This document shows, piece by piece, positions 39,545 through 51,888 of a stretch of DNA of 64,000 nucleotides. The stretch is taken from positions 24,611,044-24,675,043 of the forward strand of contig NC_084887.1 of NCBI RefSeq assembly GCF_958979055.1, written 5' to 3'. Under the pieces are notes generated by a model, which saw only the letters and a program-made list of their open reading frames with translations, did not search any database and was not told the origin of the DNA. Positions within the stretch are counted from its first letter, which is position 1. Each line of letters starts with the position of its first letter. Source of the stretch: Alnus glutinosa (Eukaryota; Streptophyta; Magnoliopsida; Fagales; Betulaceae). The position numbers and the translations under genes are program-made.

Positions 39545-41560
39545 TTCGTGTGCTAAATTGCAGATTACAAGAATAAAGTGGGGTGCATTCTGAAGGGTTT
39601 TTACATAGAGACATCAAACCACATAACTTCCTCATGGGTCTTGGTAGAAAAACAATTTTTTTTTTTTTTTTTGAAACGATAGAAAAACAATTTTGGTAAC
39701 AAGATATGGACAAAATATTTGAGAATGTGTTTACTGGTCGGTTTTGTTGGTTAGGCTGCAATGAATTCTGTATCTTCTTTATATTTTATTTTTGTATCTC
39801 ATTTCTCCATTACCATATCTTAAGTTTTATTAGATGCTACCTTTTATGTATGCTGTTGAGGAAGATCTCTAGTTTTGTCCGTGTGTTTGTGTAGAGATTA
39901 GTGTGAATTCTGTAGTTTTAAGTCAATGATTAAATTCAACTTTTAATTAGCTTTGTGTCTATGTACTCCATTTTTCTAGACTAAAAGTTCATTGACAATT
40001 GGAGACTATATAAAAAAAAATAAATCCAAATATATATATATATATAAGCAATCCAAACTTAATTATCAACCACGACATGTCGTTTTTGCTAATAAGAATT
40101 TGTCAGCGACAACTTTAACTTTCATCACAGATATGTTCCATGACGATCGAGTATTAATTTTTTCAACAACAACATATTAGCAGCGATCAACCTAATCGTT
40201 GCTAATAGATTCTTATCTTGGACGACTAAGTTGTCATCGTTGATAATATATAAAGTTGTTGCTTTCGTTTTTATTTATTTTCCTACCCCATAGAAGCCAT
40301 AGATATTGCTAGCTAGTAGCTAGTAAAGAGGCCGGGGGGAGAGGTTTACTAAGTTTTAGTAAGTGCTAGTGTTGGCCGGCACAAGTTTTTAATTCAGACT
40401 GTTATCCTTTTAACAAGCAATTTTGGTTTCATTAATGTTGTTTTTATCTAAAATTGAAAATTATTTTTGACGTTTTCGAGTTTTTTAATGAAAGTTATTA
40501 ATTATTAATTAATTGTGTTTAGGGTTCCTTATAATTATTGGCCTATTATATGAGTCCAAATTGACTAATTAACTAACCCAACCCATACCGGTTAGGGTAC
40601 GTTACTATTAAGTTGAGAGTTAATTATCTTTCTGGCTTCTTGTCTTCTGCTTTTAATAGAGGGCTAGTTTAGAACTGATATTAACCTAATTACTTATAAA
40701 TTATAACGTGACCATTTAGTAGTTGACTTCCTGCTCGATCTACCTTGCTGTTGCTGCTTGGAATGTTGCGCCATCCGCGTTGTTGTTGTTGTTGTTCGGG
40801 GCCGGCCATGTGATGTGGCTTCCCTTCTTACGTAAATTTAGTACTTTCATTTTTCATTAAAATATTTATAATACTGAAAATATTAACCGGAGGATTCTGG
40901 TAAATTACTCTGATAACAGAGAATGAACGGCAAGAAATTACGTGCAATACTTAGAAGTTCAAATTCAAAAAAATAATTTATAATTTTAAGAAATGAAATT
41001 ATTTTACTGAAATTAGAGAAAAAAAAAGGTTTTCTTCGTCAACTGAAAATATTTTTGGTTTAACCACAATTTTGATCAAACAAACACTAAAAAATTTTTT
41101 AAAAAAATTATTTTCAAAAATTATTTTACGTCGAAACAAATAAATCTTTAGTTGTGACCTCTTTTATTTTCGGATTGATCACAATTTTCAATCGTACAAA
41201 ACCCCAAAAAAATTAAGAATTAAAAATTATTTTACGTCGAAACAAATACATCTTTGAAACTCTTTCTATATATCACTTTATTTAGTGGAACTTATTCTAA
41301 GTGAACATGATCGATGGTTGGGCCGGGCCCTCATTTTGTCAACAATAAAATGGCAAATGGAAGCATTAATTTATTAATTAACCAAACAAAACACAACCGT
41401 TTTGTACACAAAGAAGCCATGCATTCCAAACCACTTTTTACCTACTTACATTAACATGGAACTGGGAAACACAAACCCTTTAATCAGTATGAAAAAGGAA
41501 TAAGAAAAAAGAAAAAAAGCCAATTAAGAGGGAAAAGGGTTCATGAATTAATAAGGTTAA
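39545..41560. other. Intergenic DNA between TRIM and second PMEI gene
   Basis: No supported gene. From about 40,065 to 40,255 there are several phrases of the type GCGACAAC, GCAGCGAT and CGTTGCTAAT in both orientations, like the subterminal repeats of CACTA transposons, but no CACTA end is visible. A 'gttgttgttgtt' run lies near 40,780. Confidence 0.4.
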
Positions 41561-41561
41561 A

Positions 41562-42161
41562 TTAGTAGGAGTAAAGAGTGTTAATGATAGACAAAGCATT
41601 GCTAGTCGGCATAGCAACATGGAGAATACTCTTCCTGATCTTGTTCTCCACCTTCGCGCTTACCTTCTGGCCATCGAACCCATCGGTGCATGTATCTTCA
41701 TCTGTTATGGCTGTGCTAACCCAAGTCTTTATATCATCTATCTGAACTTTCACATCAGACTCTCCAAGATTTCCCATTTCGTTCAGAGATTGTTTGAGCT
41801 CGTCAATGCTATCCCCGATGTTCTCCATGCAATCCTTTATGATCCCCACTTCGCTTTTCGTCAATCCCTTCTGTTTCGATAGCTCTGATATCGTTGATGA
41901 CGCGTTGCGCGCCGCTTTTATCGCCACCGAGAGGGCAGTGTTGCAGAGATTCCGGGGATTCGCTTTGATTTTGGAAGCGTGGGGTAAGAGCGAACTGTAA
42001 CACACTTTCGGGTATGTGGTTGAACTACAAGCCGTTTTAACGTAACTTGTGTATTTTTTGGTGGAAGAAGTACCGGTGGTGGTGGTGGCTGCTAAGCTTG
42101 TACGAAGGTTTGAGACAAAAAGAAAAGTAAGAAGAATTGTGAGAAGATAATAGGTTTCCAT
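41562..42161 (-). CDS. Pectin methylesterase inhibitor family protein, second copy
   Basis: An intronless 199-residue secreted protein starting METYYLLTILLTFLFVSNLR, a clear signal peptide (cleavage probably near residue 24). The PMEI domain has the four conserved cysteines C45 and C54 (TACSSTTYPKVC), C111 (IKDC) and C158 (EDTC), plus an extra C73 in NLCNTALSVA. The end TWVSTAITDEDTCTDGF and PTSNALSIINTLYSY follow the family pattern. The start at 42,161 is preferred to the in-frame ATG at 42,215 because the latter overlaps the TATA box. It is divergent from the copy at 34,049 (opposite strand, moderate identity), so the duplication is old. From memory the equivalent Arabidopsis neighbour is At4g25250 (PMEI4). 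Target enzyme could be pectin methylesterase or invertase. Confidence 0.9.
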   Translation of the reverse strand: METYYLLTILLTFLFVSNLRTSLAATTTTGTSSTKKYTSYVKTACSSTTYPKVCYSSLLPHASKIKANPRNLCNTALSVAIKAARNASSTISELSKQKGLTKSEVGIIKDCMENIGDSIDELKQSLNEMGNLGESDVKVQIDDIKTWVSTAITDEDTCTDGFDGQKVSAKVENKIRKSILHVAMPTSNALSIINTLYSY

Positions 42162-42214
42162 CTCTCTCTCTCTCTGTATTTTGCATTGAGATGTGTAGAG
42201 GAGATCGATCCTCA

Positions 42215-42220
42215 TTTATA
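42215..42220 (-). promoter_or_regulatory. TATA box of the second PMEI gene
   Basis: TATAAA on the minus strand, 54 bp upstream of the chosen start codon at 42,161. The sequence TATAAATGAGG places an in-frame ATG inside the box itself, so that ATG cannot be in the mature transcript. Confidence 0.7.
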
Positions 42221-42239
42221 GGCAGATTGTCAGCTGGGG

Positions 42240-42990
42240 TATCATGTAAATGAGGGGTTTATAAATTTGATGTAAGGATTTTTATATAAATATAAAAACT
42301 TTATGTTAGAATATAAAACTTGGTGCTTGGCCATATATAATTTATATCGAAATTTGAAACGATTCAAAGAATTAATGTATAATTTTTTTCAGAAGATATA
42401 AATTATGAAATGGACAAATAGTGAGATGGAAGATTGATAGATTAATAGGAGATTAGTGAGAGTTGTGAAAGAAAAGATCGAGGAAAAAGAGTTAAAAAAA
42501 AAAGAAGAAAAAGAGTTGTAAATAAAATAGAATATTAGAGATAAAAGTCTAGTCTCTACAAGCGATTAAATGAACTTTAGGTTAATTAGTAATTAAGTTG
42601 CTTTTAATCTTCTCTCTTAATGACAAAAATATTTTTCATCTCCTCTTGATTTTATTTTATTTTTTGTTGGAAAGATGCGCGCCTATCAAATGTCAATGAT
42701 GCCTCTTTTGATCTTCATTTAATACTATATATTTAACAATCATAGATATTTTTTCATGATCTTCATTAATTCGATCCATTTTTTTTTTCCTTGATTAGTT
42801 ATATTATTGGAGTTGTTTAAGTGTTTAACTCGTATATTAAACCTTATAAGGCATGTTAAACCTTATAAGGTATCTTAATTTATTCCTTTATTTTTAGGTG
42901 GGATCATTTTAACGCATATATTTTTTTTTAATAAATTTTTAAGGAACTTAGTAAAAGATTTTAGGGCCTTATTTGATTGGGAGCATTACG
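42240..42990. other. AT-rich promoter-side intergenic DNA
   Basis: Upstream of the minus-strand PMEI gene; no supported gene and no strong repeat except A-rich purine tracts near 42,480-42,520. Confidence 0.4.
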
Positions 42991-43000
42991 CACAGCCTTA

Positions 43001-43307
43001 GAGTTTGTTTGAGTTTGTGATTTTAAAAAGTACGATTTAAAAATATCGATTTTAAAATGTGCGATTTGAAAAAATAGTTTTTAAAAACGCAATTAAGTGT
43101 TTGCAGCGTTTGACAAAATTACAGTTTGACCATTTAAATTGCAGGTTAGCCTTTAAAATTTTAGGTTTTAAAAAAAAATCATTTGGCTGCGATTTGAAAA
43201 TGCAATTTTTTAAAATTTTCAAACTGCAATTCCTAAACAATTATTTTTCTGCGATTTAGATTAAAATCGCACTTTTTGTATACGAAATCGCAATTTCAAA
43301 CGCAACC
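43001..43307. mobile_element. Harbinger/Tourist-like MITE (family H), copy 2
   Basis: A 307-bp element flanked by an exact TTA on each side (42,998-43,000 and 43,308-43,310). Ends GAGTTTGTTTGAGTTTGTGA and GCAATTTCAAACGCAACC. Full of GCGATTT / AAATCGC phrases. It is in reverse orientation relative to the copies at 29,302 and 61,968. Noncoding. Confidence 0.85.
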
Positions 43308-43634
43308 TTAGTTACCTAAGCTCCGAAACCAACTAGAGAAAAAAATGATATAAATTGGATTGAAAAACCAATAAAATAAATAGTAAAAATAAAAACAATA
43401 AAAAAAAAAGAGATCCGGAAGAAGGGAAAACGGGAAAATGTATTTCATGCAAGAGATATGTTATTTGCAAAACTCTTACACAACAATACTGATATATTCA
43501 ACATTTTTTTAAAAAAAAACTAAACACATTAATATTGTTGTTCAAAATTATTATATAACTAACATATCTCCTCATGCAAAGAGTGAGAAGCATTAAGCAT
43601 ACCACATGAATCACATGATTAGGAATTAAAAAAA

Positions 43635-45249
43635 GGGGAAACTTCACAAAAAGGTATCAAACTATAGCGTTTTTTCACTTAAGAGTACCGATGTAGCAAA
43701 ACGTTCAATTGAGTGTATGCATTTATCAAAACTATTCAATGTCAGGTATTCTGTCGACCTCTGTTCTAAATCGATAATAAAACCCACAACACGTGTGTTT
43801 CATGTGATTTTTAAGGGGCGAAGTACCCGGTTTGCCCCTCATTTAAACAAAGAAAGGACTTGTCATTTTTCATGTGATTTTCTTGGCAGCCAACCAGTGC
43901 GTTGAAGGTTCAAATTCTTGTTTTAGTTTCTGATTTTGGATGAACAACAATCACAATCACAACAACAACAACACAAACCAGGCGAACCTAAATCCATCGA
44001 CCTTTTTTGCCCAATCTTTTAATTGCAAGATAACACCAATCGTGATGATTTTATTATCCTCTTCGTGTATGTGGGGCATATGTATATATACCTGCTTTCG
44101 GGATGACGATGAGAGGACGCTGATTGCTGGGTTTCTCTTCAAGCCAAGGGATAAGGATGGTGATGAGTCAGGATGATCTTAACCCAAAAACTCACGGAAT
44201 TAAATGCCCACATCTCACCCTGAAACACATCTCACCTTGAAACAGTTGACAAATGCCTCTACCAATCATTTCATTTAAGAGCAAAATCAATTGGATCACC
44301 AATTTAAATTTCCACACATTTTCCTGAATTCCAGCTAATTAAAAAACTCAAAAATCTATTTTATAAAAGCTAAAACAGAGGAAGATCGGAGCTACTTGAG
44401 CAAGCGACGAAACACCGGAGGTCCAGTCCGGTGCTTTAATCGGCTCTGCTCAACGCTTTAATCGGTTCTGCTCAGCACTTTAATCGCGGTCGCCTTCTTC
44501 GGGAGCTACTTGAGCAAGCGACAATCGGAGATCGGAGTCGTTGGCTGGAGGTTTTGACAACAAAAATCCCTAATAAACCACTACCCATTTCCTAAACGGC
44601 AAAATCTCTAATCCCTAAATGGTCCAAAACAAAACAAAAAACCCAGATATTTTGATGGCAAAAATCACGATCACAATCGATTCCATGAAGACGGCAAAAA
44701 TCCCTTGTAAGGAAGGATCCCGCGATTTTGAACTCACTTCCATAGAATCCGCCGTGCTTGACGTTAATGGGATTGGTTTTTCTGTATTGAGTGACTTTCC
44801 TTATCTGTTATAGCCATCGCCTGAGGAGCAATTTCATTCTGGTGGTGAACAGAAGGATTCAGGGATGGCGGACAAGAATCACGTTTCCCTTCCAAAAAGT
44901 CAAGACCTTTTGACAGCAAAATCCCTAATCACGGTATGTTTTGTTCAGTTTTTTTTTTTTTTTTTAGATGATCATTTTTTAATAGATTAATAAAAGATTA
45001 ATGAATATATTTTTTAATAGATTTAAATGAATATTTTTTTAATAGAGGGGCATAATGGGAAGATTTGCTTAAAAAATCACATGAAACACACGTGTTGTGG
45101 GTTCCGTTATCGATTTAGAACGGAGGCTGACGGAATACCTGACATTGAATAGTTTTGATAAATGCATACACTCAATTGAACATTTTGCTACATCGGTACC
45201 TTTAATTGAAAAAGCGTTATAGTTTGATACCCTTTTGTGAAGTTTTCCC
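43635..45249. mobile_element. Mutator-like element with ~185-bp TIRs, possible Pack-MULE
   Basis: Left end GGGGAAACTTCACAAAAAGG and right end, read on the minus strand, GGGAAAACTTCACAAAAGGG; the match continues for about 185 bp (for example CAATTGAGTGTATGCATTTA and ACACGTGTGTTTCATGTGAT). Immediately outside lies the direct repeat ATTAAAAAAA on both sides (43,625-43,634 and 45,250-45,259), in the 8-10-bp range usual for Mutator. The 1.2-kb inside (43,890-45,050) is far less AT-rich than its surroundings in places and carries no transposase. It includes a local repeat of 'gagctacttgagcaagcgac' and frames such as 44,619-44,813 of unknown identity. Captured host DNA is possible but not shown. Confidence 0.82.
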
Positions 45250-45597
45250 ATTAAAAAAAAGAAGAAAGAATTACGCTTGGACAGAAACGTGGAGATACAG
45301 ATCAGCAAAAAGAGGAATCTACAAACCGTCAGAATTAATTATCCTGCTAAATCCTTTCTCACTCTCCGCGCGCGTGTTCAACACTCAAAGTAGCATTTGG
45401 GTGGCCACTGGCTAGTAATGATCGTTAGTTTATTATGGGCGTTATTTATTTATTTTTTGAATTGTATTATGATTAGGATCGGTTTAATTATCGAGTGAGG
45501 TTTAATGGGCCCAACCCAAAGACACACGGACCCTGATCAACGACCCGATCTCACCAAATAGGCATATACGTACAGGATCACCCCCCCCTTCGGCTAA

Positions 45598-46617
45598 GGC
45601 CATCTCCAGCAGTTAGAATTAAAATAGCTATTCAAAAAGTATCAATCTCTACTTTAACTACTGTTTTTCCAATATTCTCTCCAACAGATTTACTATTCAA
45701 CTCTTTACTTACATTTAAATATTATTTCTTATTCTTTTTTTATTATATTTTTTTTTATTCTTTTATTCTCCTCATTTTTCCTTCCCGATCTTTCTTTCTT
45801 GTTCTTCCTTTCTCTTTTCGTCTGAAACACTGAGAGAGAGATCGAGGGATTTAGAGAGAGCTGGAGATGGAGAGACCCGAGAGAGAACCGCTGAACTCGA
45901 CGAACCCAGACGAAACCCATCAACCCGGTCCTCCATGAGTCGAGCTCCGGTGGCCTGAGACGAGTTCCGGTTGAGCTAGGCACAGATCCGGCAGAGTCAG
46001 AGGTGATTTCCGGTGATTATGAGCGATTTCCGAGAGACAACCGCTGAACTCGACGAACCCAGACGAAACCCATCAACCCGATCCTTCATGAGTCGAGTTT
46101 CGGTGGCCTGAGACGAGTTCCGGTTGAGCTAGGCGCGGATCCGGCCGAGTCAGAGGTGATTTCCGGCGACTGGTAAAATAGGTTGATGATTTTGGTTGAT
46201 GATTTTTAGTTGAACCCATCTGATTTTGAAGCTTGAATGTCTCCCCTGTTTCGGTTATATGTATCACGGCTAAAGCTATATTTATGGTTGATTTTGATGA
46301 TTTTGGTTGGTTGTTCATGGTTGATTTTGGTTGGTTTGTTCATGATTTTTTGTTGGATCTTCATGGTCGATTTTGGTTGGTTGTTCCTGATTTTGTTGGT
46401 TGTTCATGGCCGGCAGAGAGGGACGAAGAGGGGGAGAGAAAAAAATATTAATAAAAAAATTGTAAACAGATGAATAGTGAATAGCCAGTGTTGGCTATTC
46501 ACTGTTCATTGTTAAGGAAAAAAGCTTAAAGAAGCTATTCTGCTGGATTGAAAAAAATAGCAAAAAAAGTCAAATTTAACAATTCTGGTTAAAATAGCAC
46601 CTCTGTTGGAGATGCCC
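45598..46617. mobile_element. Tourist-like element with TAA duplication and inner tandem repeat
   Basis: A 1,020-bp element with ends GGCCATCTCCAGCAG and CTGTTGGAGATGCCC, flanked by TAA on each side (45,595-45,597 and 46,618-46,620). Subterminal inverted parts (GCTATTCA / TGAATAGC) follow. The middle contains a tandem duplication with a 153-bp period (45,882-46,034 and 46,035 onward). Open frames inside are low-complexity; no transposase. Confidence 0.82.
45882..46173. repeat. Tandem duplication, 153-bp period
   Basis: Two adjacent copies share CCGCTGAACTCGACGAACCC and ACCCATCAACCCG and later GTTGAGCTAGGC, with about ten substitutions between them. The period is a multiple of three, but neither copy is part of a convincing coding frame. 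Confidence 0.85.
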
Positions 46618-46624
46618 TAAGACC

Positions 46625-48275
46625 TCGAAGGGAACAAACCAAATAAGGAAGCTGAATCCGATATATTAATGGGGGGTATATCAACAAATGAGTTCTCTTA
46701 ATTATATTATTAATTTATAATTAGTTATCTTGATTAGGTGATTGATTTATAATATATCTTCGTTTAGAAATCAAATAATTGTAATATTTGATACAAATAT
46801 TTGATTTCTATGATGTGATTCTTATTCAACTTATATTATTTGTAATTTCAAATATCTTGTATTATACTGTATTTTATATATATACACGACAATTATATAT
46901 ATGATTGTTATTCTCTCCCTATTTGTACTTATATGAGACGAGACTATATGTTTCTTAAATATACACCTTATGTAATACACATATATAACATATCACGTTA
47001 TTAATTATATTGTTTACATGTCGTGAATATACGCTTCTAGGCCGAATTTGATAATTGCTCATGCTTTTTTTTCTTTTCATTTTCCATTTAATATTGTTTA
47101 ATTAATTTATTTATTTTTATAAATATTTTACCATGATATCATAAGCAATATCTTTCATTTTTTTTTTCTTAATTTAGCTTAGTATCTAACCCCACTTTAT
47201 ATCATATTGTATTTGAAGCAAGTGAAATACAGAATGCCTTTTTGCACATAATTTAATTAAAGGCGCTTGAAATTAAAGGCTTATTTCTTTTCTTTCTGGG
47301 TGCGAATAATTTAGATGACTAACACCGGAAGACATTTGATACAGTTTTAGGCATACGGTAGGCCATGTGGTCATCCTATATACTCGGGATACGTGTCATA
47401 TTGTGACCATCACCCCCATTAAAAAGTCCACGGATGTGCAGATATTTTCATTTTTCACTGTTAAATTGGAACACAAATTTAATACTATCTGCTACTAGAA
47501 AATTCATACAAATTAGTTTTTAAAATTGATATTTGTCCTTTTAGCGACATGTGTTTTTCACATGTCAATAGACACATGTTAATCTTACATATGGTTTGAA
47601 TGAAATTTCTTACAAACTAGCCGGCATGTATGAAATTTTCTACAACCCACGTATAAAAATGACATGTGTACTTTAAGCATGTGAGAAACACATATTTTCT
47701 TATTAATGCTATTAAAAAAGCATGCAAGAAGCATGTGTTATTAAAACAACATATGCTTCTCACATACTAATGAACACATGTCAATCTTAAATATGCTCCC
47801 TTGCATTCGAGAGGATCTCATTCCTATCGTACATGGACCCATATTCAGGGTCAATTTGGAGGACTATGGGCCATGGTTTTTGTAATAAACCTCTTGAATT
47901 ATGATCTTAAAGAATGAAACGATTGAAATAGTGAAATAGATGTATGGATGATGAAAGGAATGATAAAGGGAATTAATTGACTGTTTCGAGAGATTCACTC
48001 TCCCAGAAGAAGAAAGATAAGAAAGAAAAAGGATTTAAGCATAACTACTCAACTAACTACTGAAATGGGCCTAACTACTCAACTAACCTAACAATGGAAA
48101 ATGGGCTATAATTACAATAGACCATACAACCCAATTACCCATCTCATACCATATCAGACCCATTTCGATTCCTTCATATTGATCCAACCAATTAAGACTG
48201 CATGTACGTTTGTACCCCTTTAGTATGTGACACTTGGCCAAAGGCACGCCTGGTTAGGGGACACAGATTTGACGC
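46625..48275. other. AT-rich intergenic DNA, possible CACTA debris
   Basis: No supported gene. From 47,500 to 47,800 the phrases ACATGTG / CACATGT and GCATGTGAGAAACACAT recur in both orientations, after a CTACTAGAAAATT motif at 47,492 that resembles a CACTA terminus (CACTACTAGAAAA). Likely a worn CACTA subterminal region. Confidence 0.4.
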
Positions 48276-48277
48276 CA

Positions 48278-48520
48278 CGTGTAATATCTCGTTCTAAACT
48301 AGGGTTAAAAAAACCCTTATCAAGGCTTAGAGAGTAAATAATTAAGGGGCAATGAACGAGTCAAAATTAGGTAAAATGGGCCCGAAAAACACATGATGAA
48401 AATCTGTCTAGGACCGTTTTATCGGTGATCGAGTAGGGAAATGGAATGATCGAGCGGTATGAGTCAGCAAAGTCATACCATTCGGTTGATGGTCAAACCA
48501 TTCCAACGATTAATTAGGTG
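48278..48520 (+). mobile_element. LTR-like fragment
   Basis: Begins TGTAATATCTCGTTCTAAAC, like the 5' edge of plant gypsy LTRs, and contains phrases such as GATCGAGTAGGG. Only ~240 bp and no partner. A similar edge, TGTAGCGCCTAGAATTTTAA, occurs at 49,709. Confidence 0.3.
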
Positions 48521-48524
48521 AATA

Positions 48525-51300
48525 TAGCTAGAATATTGGCATAATTAATAGTCTCAGTAGGTTGGTGCTAAGTTGTTCAGAAGATCCACAATGGCATAGT
48601 ACGTACTCGATCATATATTTCAGAGGAATAGTCAGCATTATTGGAGATATATATTGCTGAGGTTTGGAATTTGCCCTTGGATTAATTTGCAGATCCCGAT
48701 TAATTACTTTCATTAATTAGCACTTTTCAGGTGGTAGTGGCATTTATGTTCGTTTTATTGGTTGCAATCACAAGAAGCTATTAGTACTTATGTCCAAGAG
48801 GCGCTATAATGATCGATTAAGGAAAGGTGCCAAAGGACAATAAAATAAAGGCTTGGCAAATCATTCTAGCTAGTATTAAATCTCTCTATTTCCAGATGTT
48901 TTAGAGAAATGTTAGGTTGTATATACTTATGCTGTCTAACTCATCTTACATTAAAAGAATAATAATTTTAAAAAAATTTATGTACGATGGGTTGGACAAC
49001 CGTCGGTACAAGAATGTACAACCTAGTATTTCTCGATGTTTTATATTTATGTGCCATGTTAGAGATCTATTGGCCGGCATGCATGCTTATATATCTCAAA
49101 AAAAAAAATATAATCATTTTTGCGTGTATATATATTAGGACACAACTAAGGCCGAGGTATTATCTCGTAATAGGCCTTTGCAACCATTGATCGACTTCAT
49201 AGAAAATATATAACTCTAAGATATAACTTAAAAAAATGTCTTTGCATCAATATGACTTATTAGTAAATTTTAAAAGTCCTTATATATATCAAAAAATATA
49301 ACTATATATCAATGTTCAAGAATTATAATATAACTTAATTAGCATATATAAACATATATTTATGCAACTTTGAAGTTCAAATGTACAATATTAATTGGAC
49401 TTGACGCTCTATTAGTAAATAAAAATCATTAATAGTCATATTTGTACTTATATCCTATTTGTTTTAGCGTAAAATGTTTTTTCAAAAAAGATTTTCCTTA
49501 TTTTTTAGATTTTGTTGCATTGTAAAATATTAATCAACTTGAAAATGTTTCAGCTCACACACCCTTTGGAAAAGCAATTGTGAGAGAGATCCTTATGGGG
49601 CCTACTTGCCCGAGCAAGTCTCGGGCTGCCTGAACACCTTCCCGAGCAAGCTAGAGGGCTTTACAAGGGCCATCTCAAAATTACCTACACAAATTGCAAA
49701 CAAAATGTGTAGCGCCTAGAATTTTAATCCCCGGATAAAGAAGTTTTAATTTTGAAAATGGACTCAACTATAATATTTTATGGCCAAAATAATAATTTTG
49801 GAGAAATTTAAGGAGGCACATGGATATTGTGGAATTTCATGATGGTGGATGAAATTTAGTTTAAAGCTTTAAATTTTATTGTTAAGAAATTTATTTTTGG
49901 CTCTAACCTTATTATGCTAAGTGTATACGTACCCAGCCCCCATTTAACTGTCAAATTGGCTAATCATTTTTATCTTTCCTTATTAGAAAAGAAGTGCTAA
50001 ACGTATACCCCAATTTAACCGCTGAGTTACTATGAATTTATCACTCTTATAGTTAAGTAAGAATTAAGTCCACCGTTTGCTCTCGAGGCAAACCCATCCA
50101 TACATGTTGAGCCAGGTCATCAAACTTTTTTTGCCACTACGGTTATTAATTAACTTGGATGAAAAGACAATTCTTTTTTTTTTTTTTGTTCTTTATTATT
50201 TTTTTTTGTTCTTTTTTTTTTATTTATTTTTTATGAATTAGAATCAATTTTATATCTACAATTATTTCTCCTTACACTTATGCAAAAACAGCAGAAAAAG
50301 CAGATTTGGAAACAAACATCAAAATCAAACGACAACAAACTATAACAAATAACAACTTCAAAACCAGAATATTGGTATCAATTAATACCCCAACCGTAAC
50401 AAATGCCAACATAGAGCATGTCCAAGACTCCAAAAGATGTCTTAAATGACTCATAATAGCTATTTGTAGTTATAATGAGCCATTTTACTCATCCAACATA
50501 TGCTTCACAATAAAATATTTGTTAATTAAGATGAACTTTCGCATGTGAAAGTTTACTTTAACACGTTGAAGTTTTTTTTTTTTTTTTTTTAATTCTTTTT
50601 TCTCTCCTTCCATCTATACCTTCTCCGTCAACGAAGCTACTAGCACACTGCCACACTCCTGTTCTACATGAACGTTAACTTTATAGTCGATAATGTTCGA
50701 AATGAACTCCGATCCATGGATCCAAAGTGGAGTCTTAAAGCACTAGTAGTAGCTTTTATAATTCTTATTAATTCTAATATTTGTTAGAGGTAGGAAAAAC
50801 TCCTAAAAAACTCATTGATAAAATTAGACTTTCTTGTTGTTCCCCACATTAAAGAAACTAAAAATTGTATCCTAAATCTAGGGAAAAGAAAAATGATTCC
50901 CTTAAAATTATTTTAATATAAAAATTTTTATCTTCAATTCTCTCTTCATTCATTTAGCATTTATTTGAAATAATACTTAAATAATTTATCTTTCCTCTTT
51001 CTTTTTTCAAGCATTTAATTTAAAGAATATTTAAATAGCATAGGAAAAAATAAATAAAGAAAGCTAAGTAAAAAATGATTTAGTTCCCTAATTTTTTTTT
51101 TTTAAAAAAATTAAAAAAAGCTACTGCTAATGCTATTGTAGTTTATGAGTTGCAGTCTTCTAGATGTAGGCCGCTAATATGGAACTTTTTCTTTGGAACA
51201 AAAAATTCAATAATATACAGCCATTAATTATGACCAAGATTTAAGATTATGACTGGTCAACGGTCTAGTTTTGGCGGTCATCTAGCTGTAATGTTGAATA
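48525..51300. other. AT-rich intergenic DNA
   Basis: No supported gene on either strand. Contains T runs near 50,174-50,225 and 50,573-50,590. The possible LTR edge at 49,709 is the only landmark. Confidence 0.45.
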
Positions 51301-51476
51301 TTTCATGAACTACGCTCCTGTGTTTTTGGTCTTACTCGATTGGGGGCGCCCTAAACCTTCAAAAATATCTTCGATCTGGACCCTCAAGTACTTCCATGCA
51401 ATTGCAATAATGTATCTACATTCTACACCAAGATTCTTATTTTGCCATCCAATTTGGAAAGAAAAACTCACACAAT

Positions 51477-51760
51477 TTAATTATTTGGACCCCACTCTAT
51501 ATAAGTTTGGTCCAAATTGGCCAAATTGGATGCTGACATTTGATAGGAAGAAGCCGACAAGTTTTGGATATACTCCCGAGACTTTCGGAATATAGTATAT
51601 AGAAGTTGTAAATGTATTATATCTTAATTATTTGGATCCCACTCTATATTAGTTCGGTCCAAATTGGATGCTGACATTTTATAGGAAGAAGCCGACAAGT
51701 TTTGGATATACTCCCAAGACTTTAAGAATATAGTGTATAGAAGTTGTAAACGTTTTATAT
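51477..51760. repeat. Tandem duplication, ~147-bp period
   Basis: Unit 1 (51,477-51,622) and unit 2 (51,624-51,760) share TTAATTATTTGGA, CCCACTCTATAT, GGATGCTGACATTT, AGGAAGAAGCCGACAAGTTT and GTATAGAAGTTGTAAA-like endings. Unit 1 has an extra 10 bp from a small inner duplication (CCAAATTGG twice). It lies directly upstream of the PMEI remnant. Confidence 0.88.
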
Positions 51761-51888
51761 TTCATATATATATACACGCGCGCACACATACGTACTTATA
51801 TATGTTAAGTTCAACGTATAACTTGTAAAAACCTAAAAAGAAAAACATAAAATAATAATAATAATAATTTCATCCATTGGAGAAAGAA

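Noticed and set aside
43940..44176. Short frame inside the Mutator-like element as a captured gene
   Set aside because: Asn/His simple repeat at the start and no recognisable family; kept only as part of the element description.
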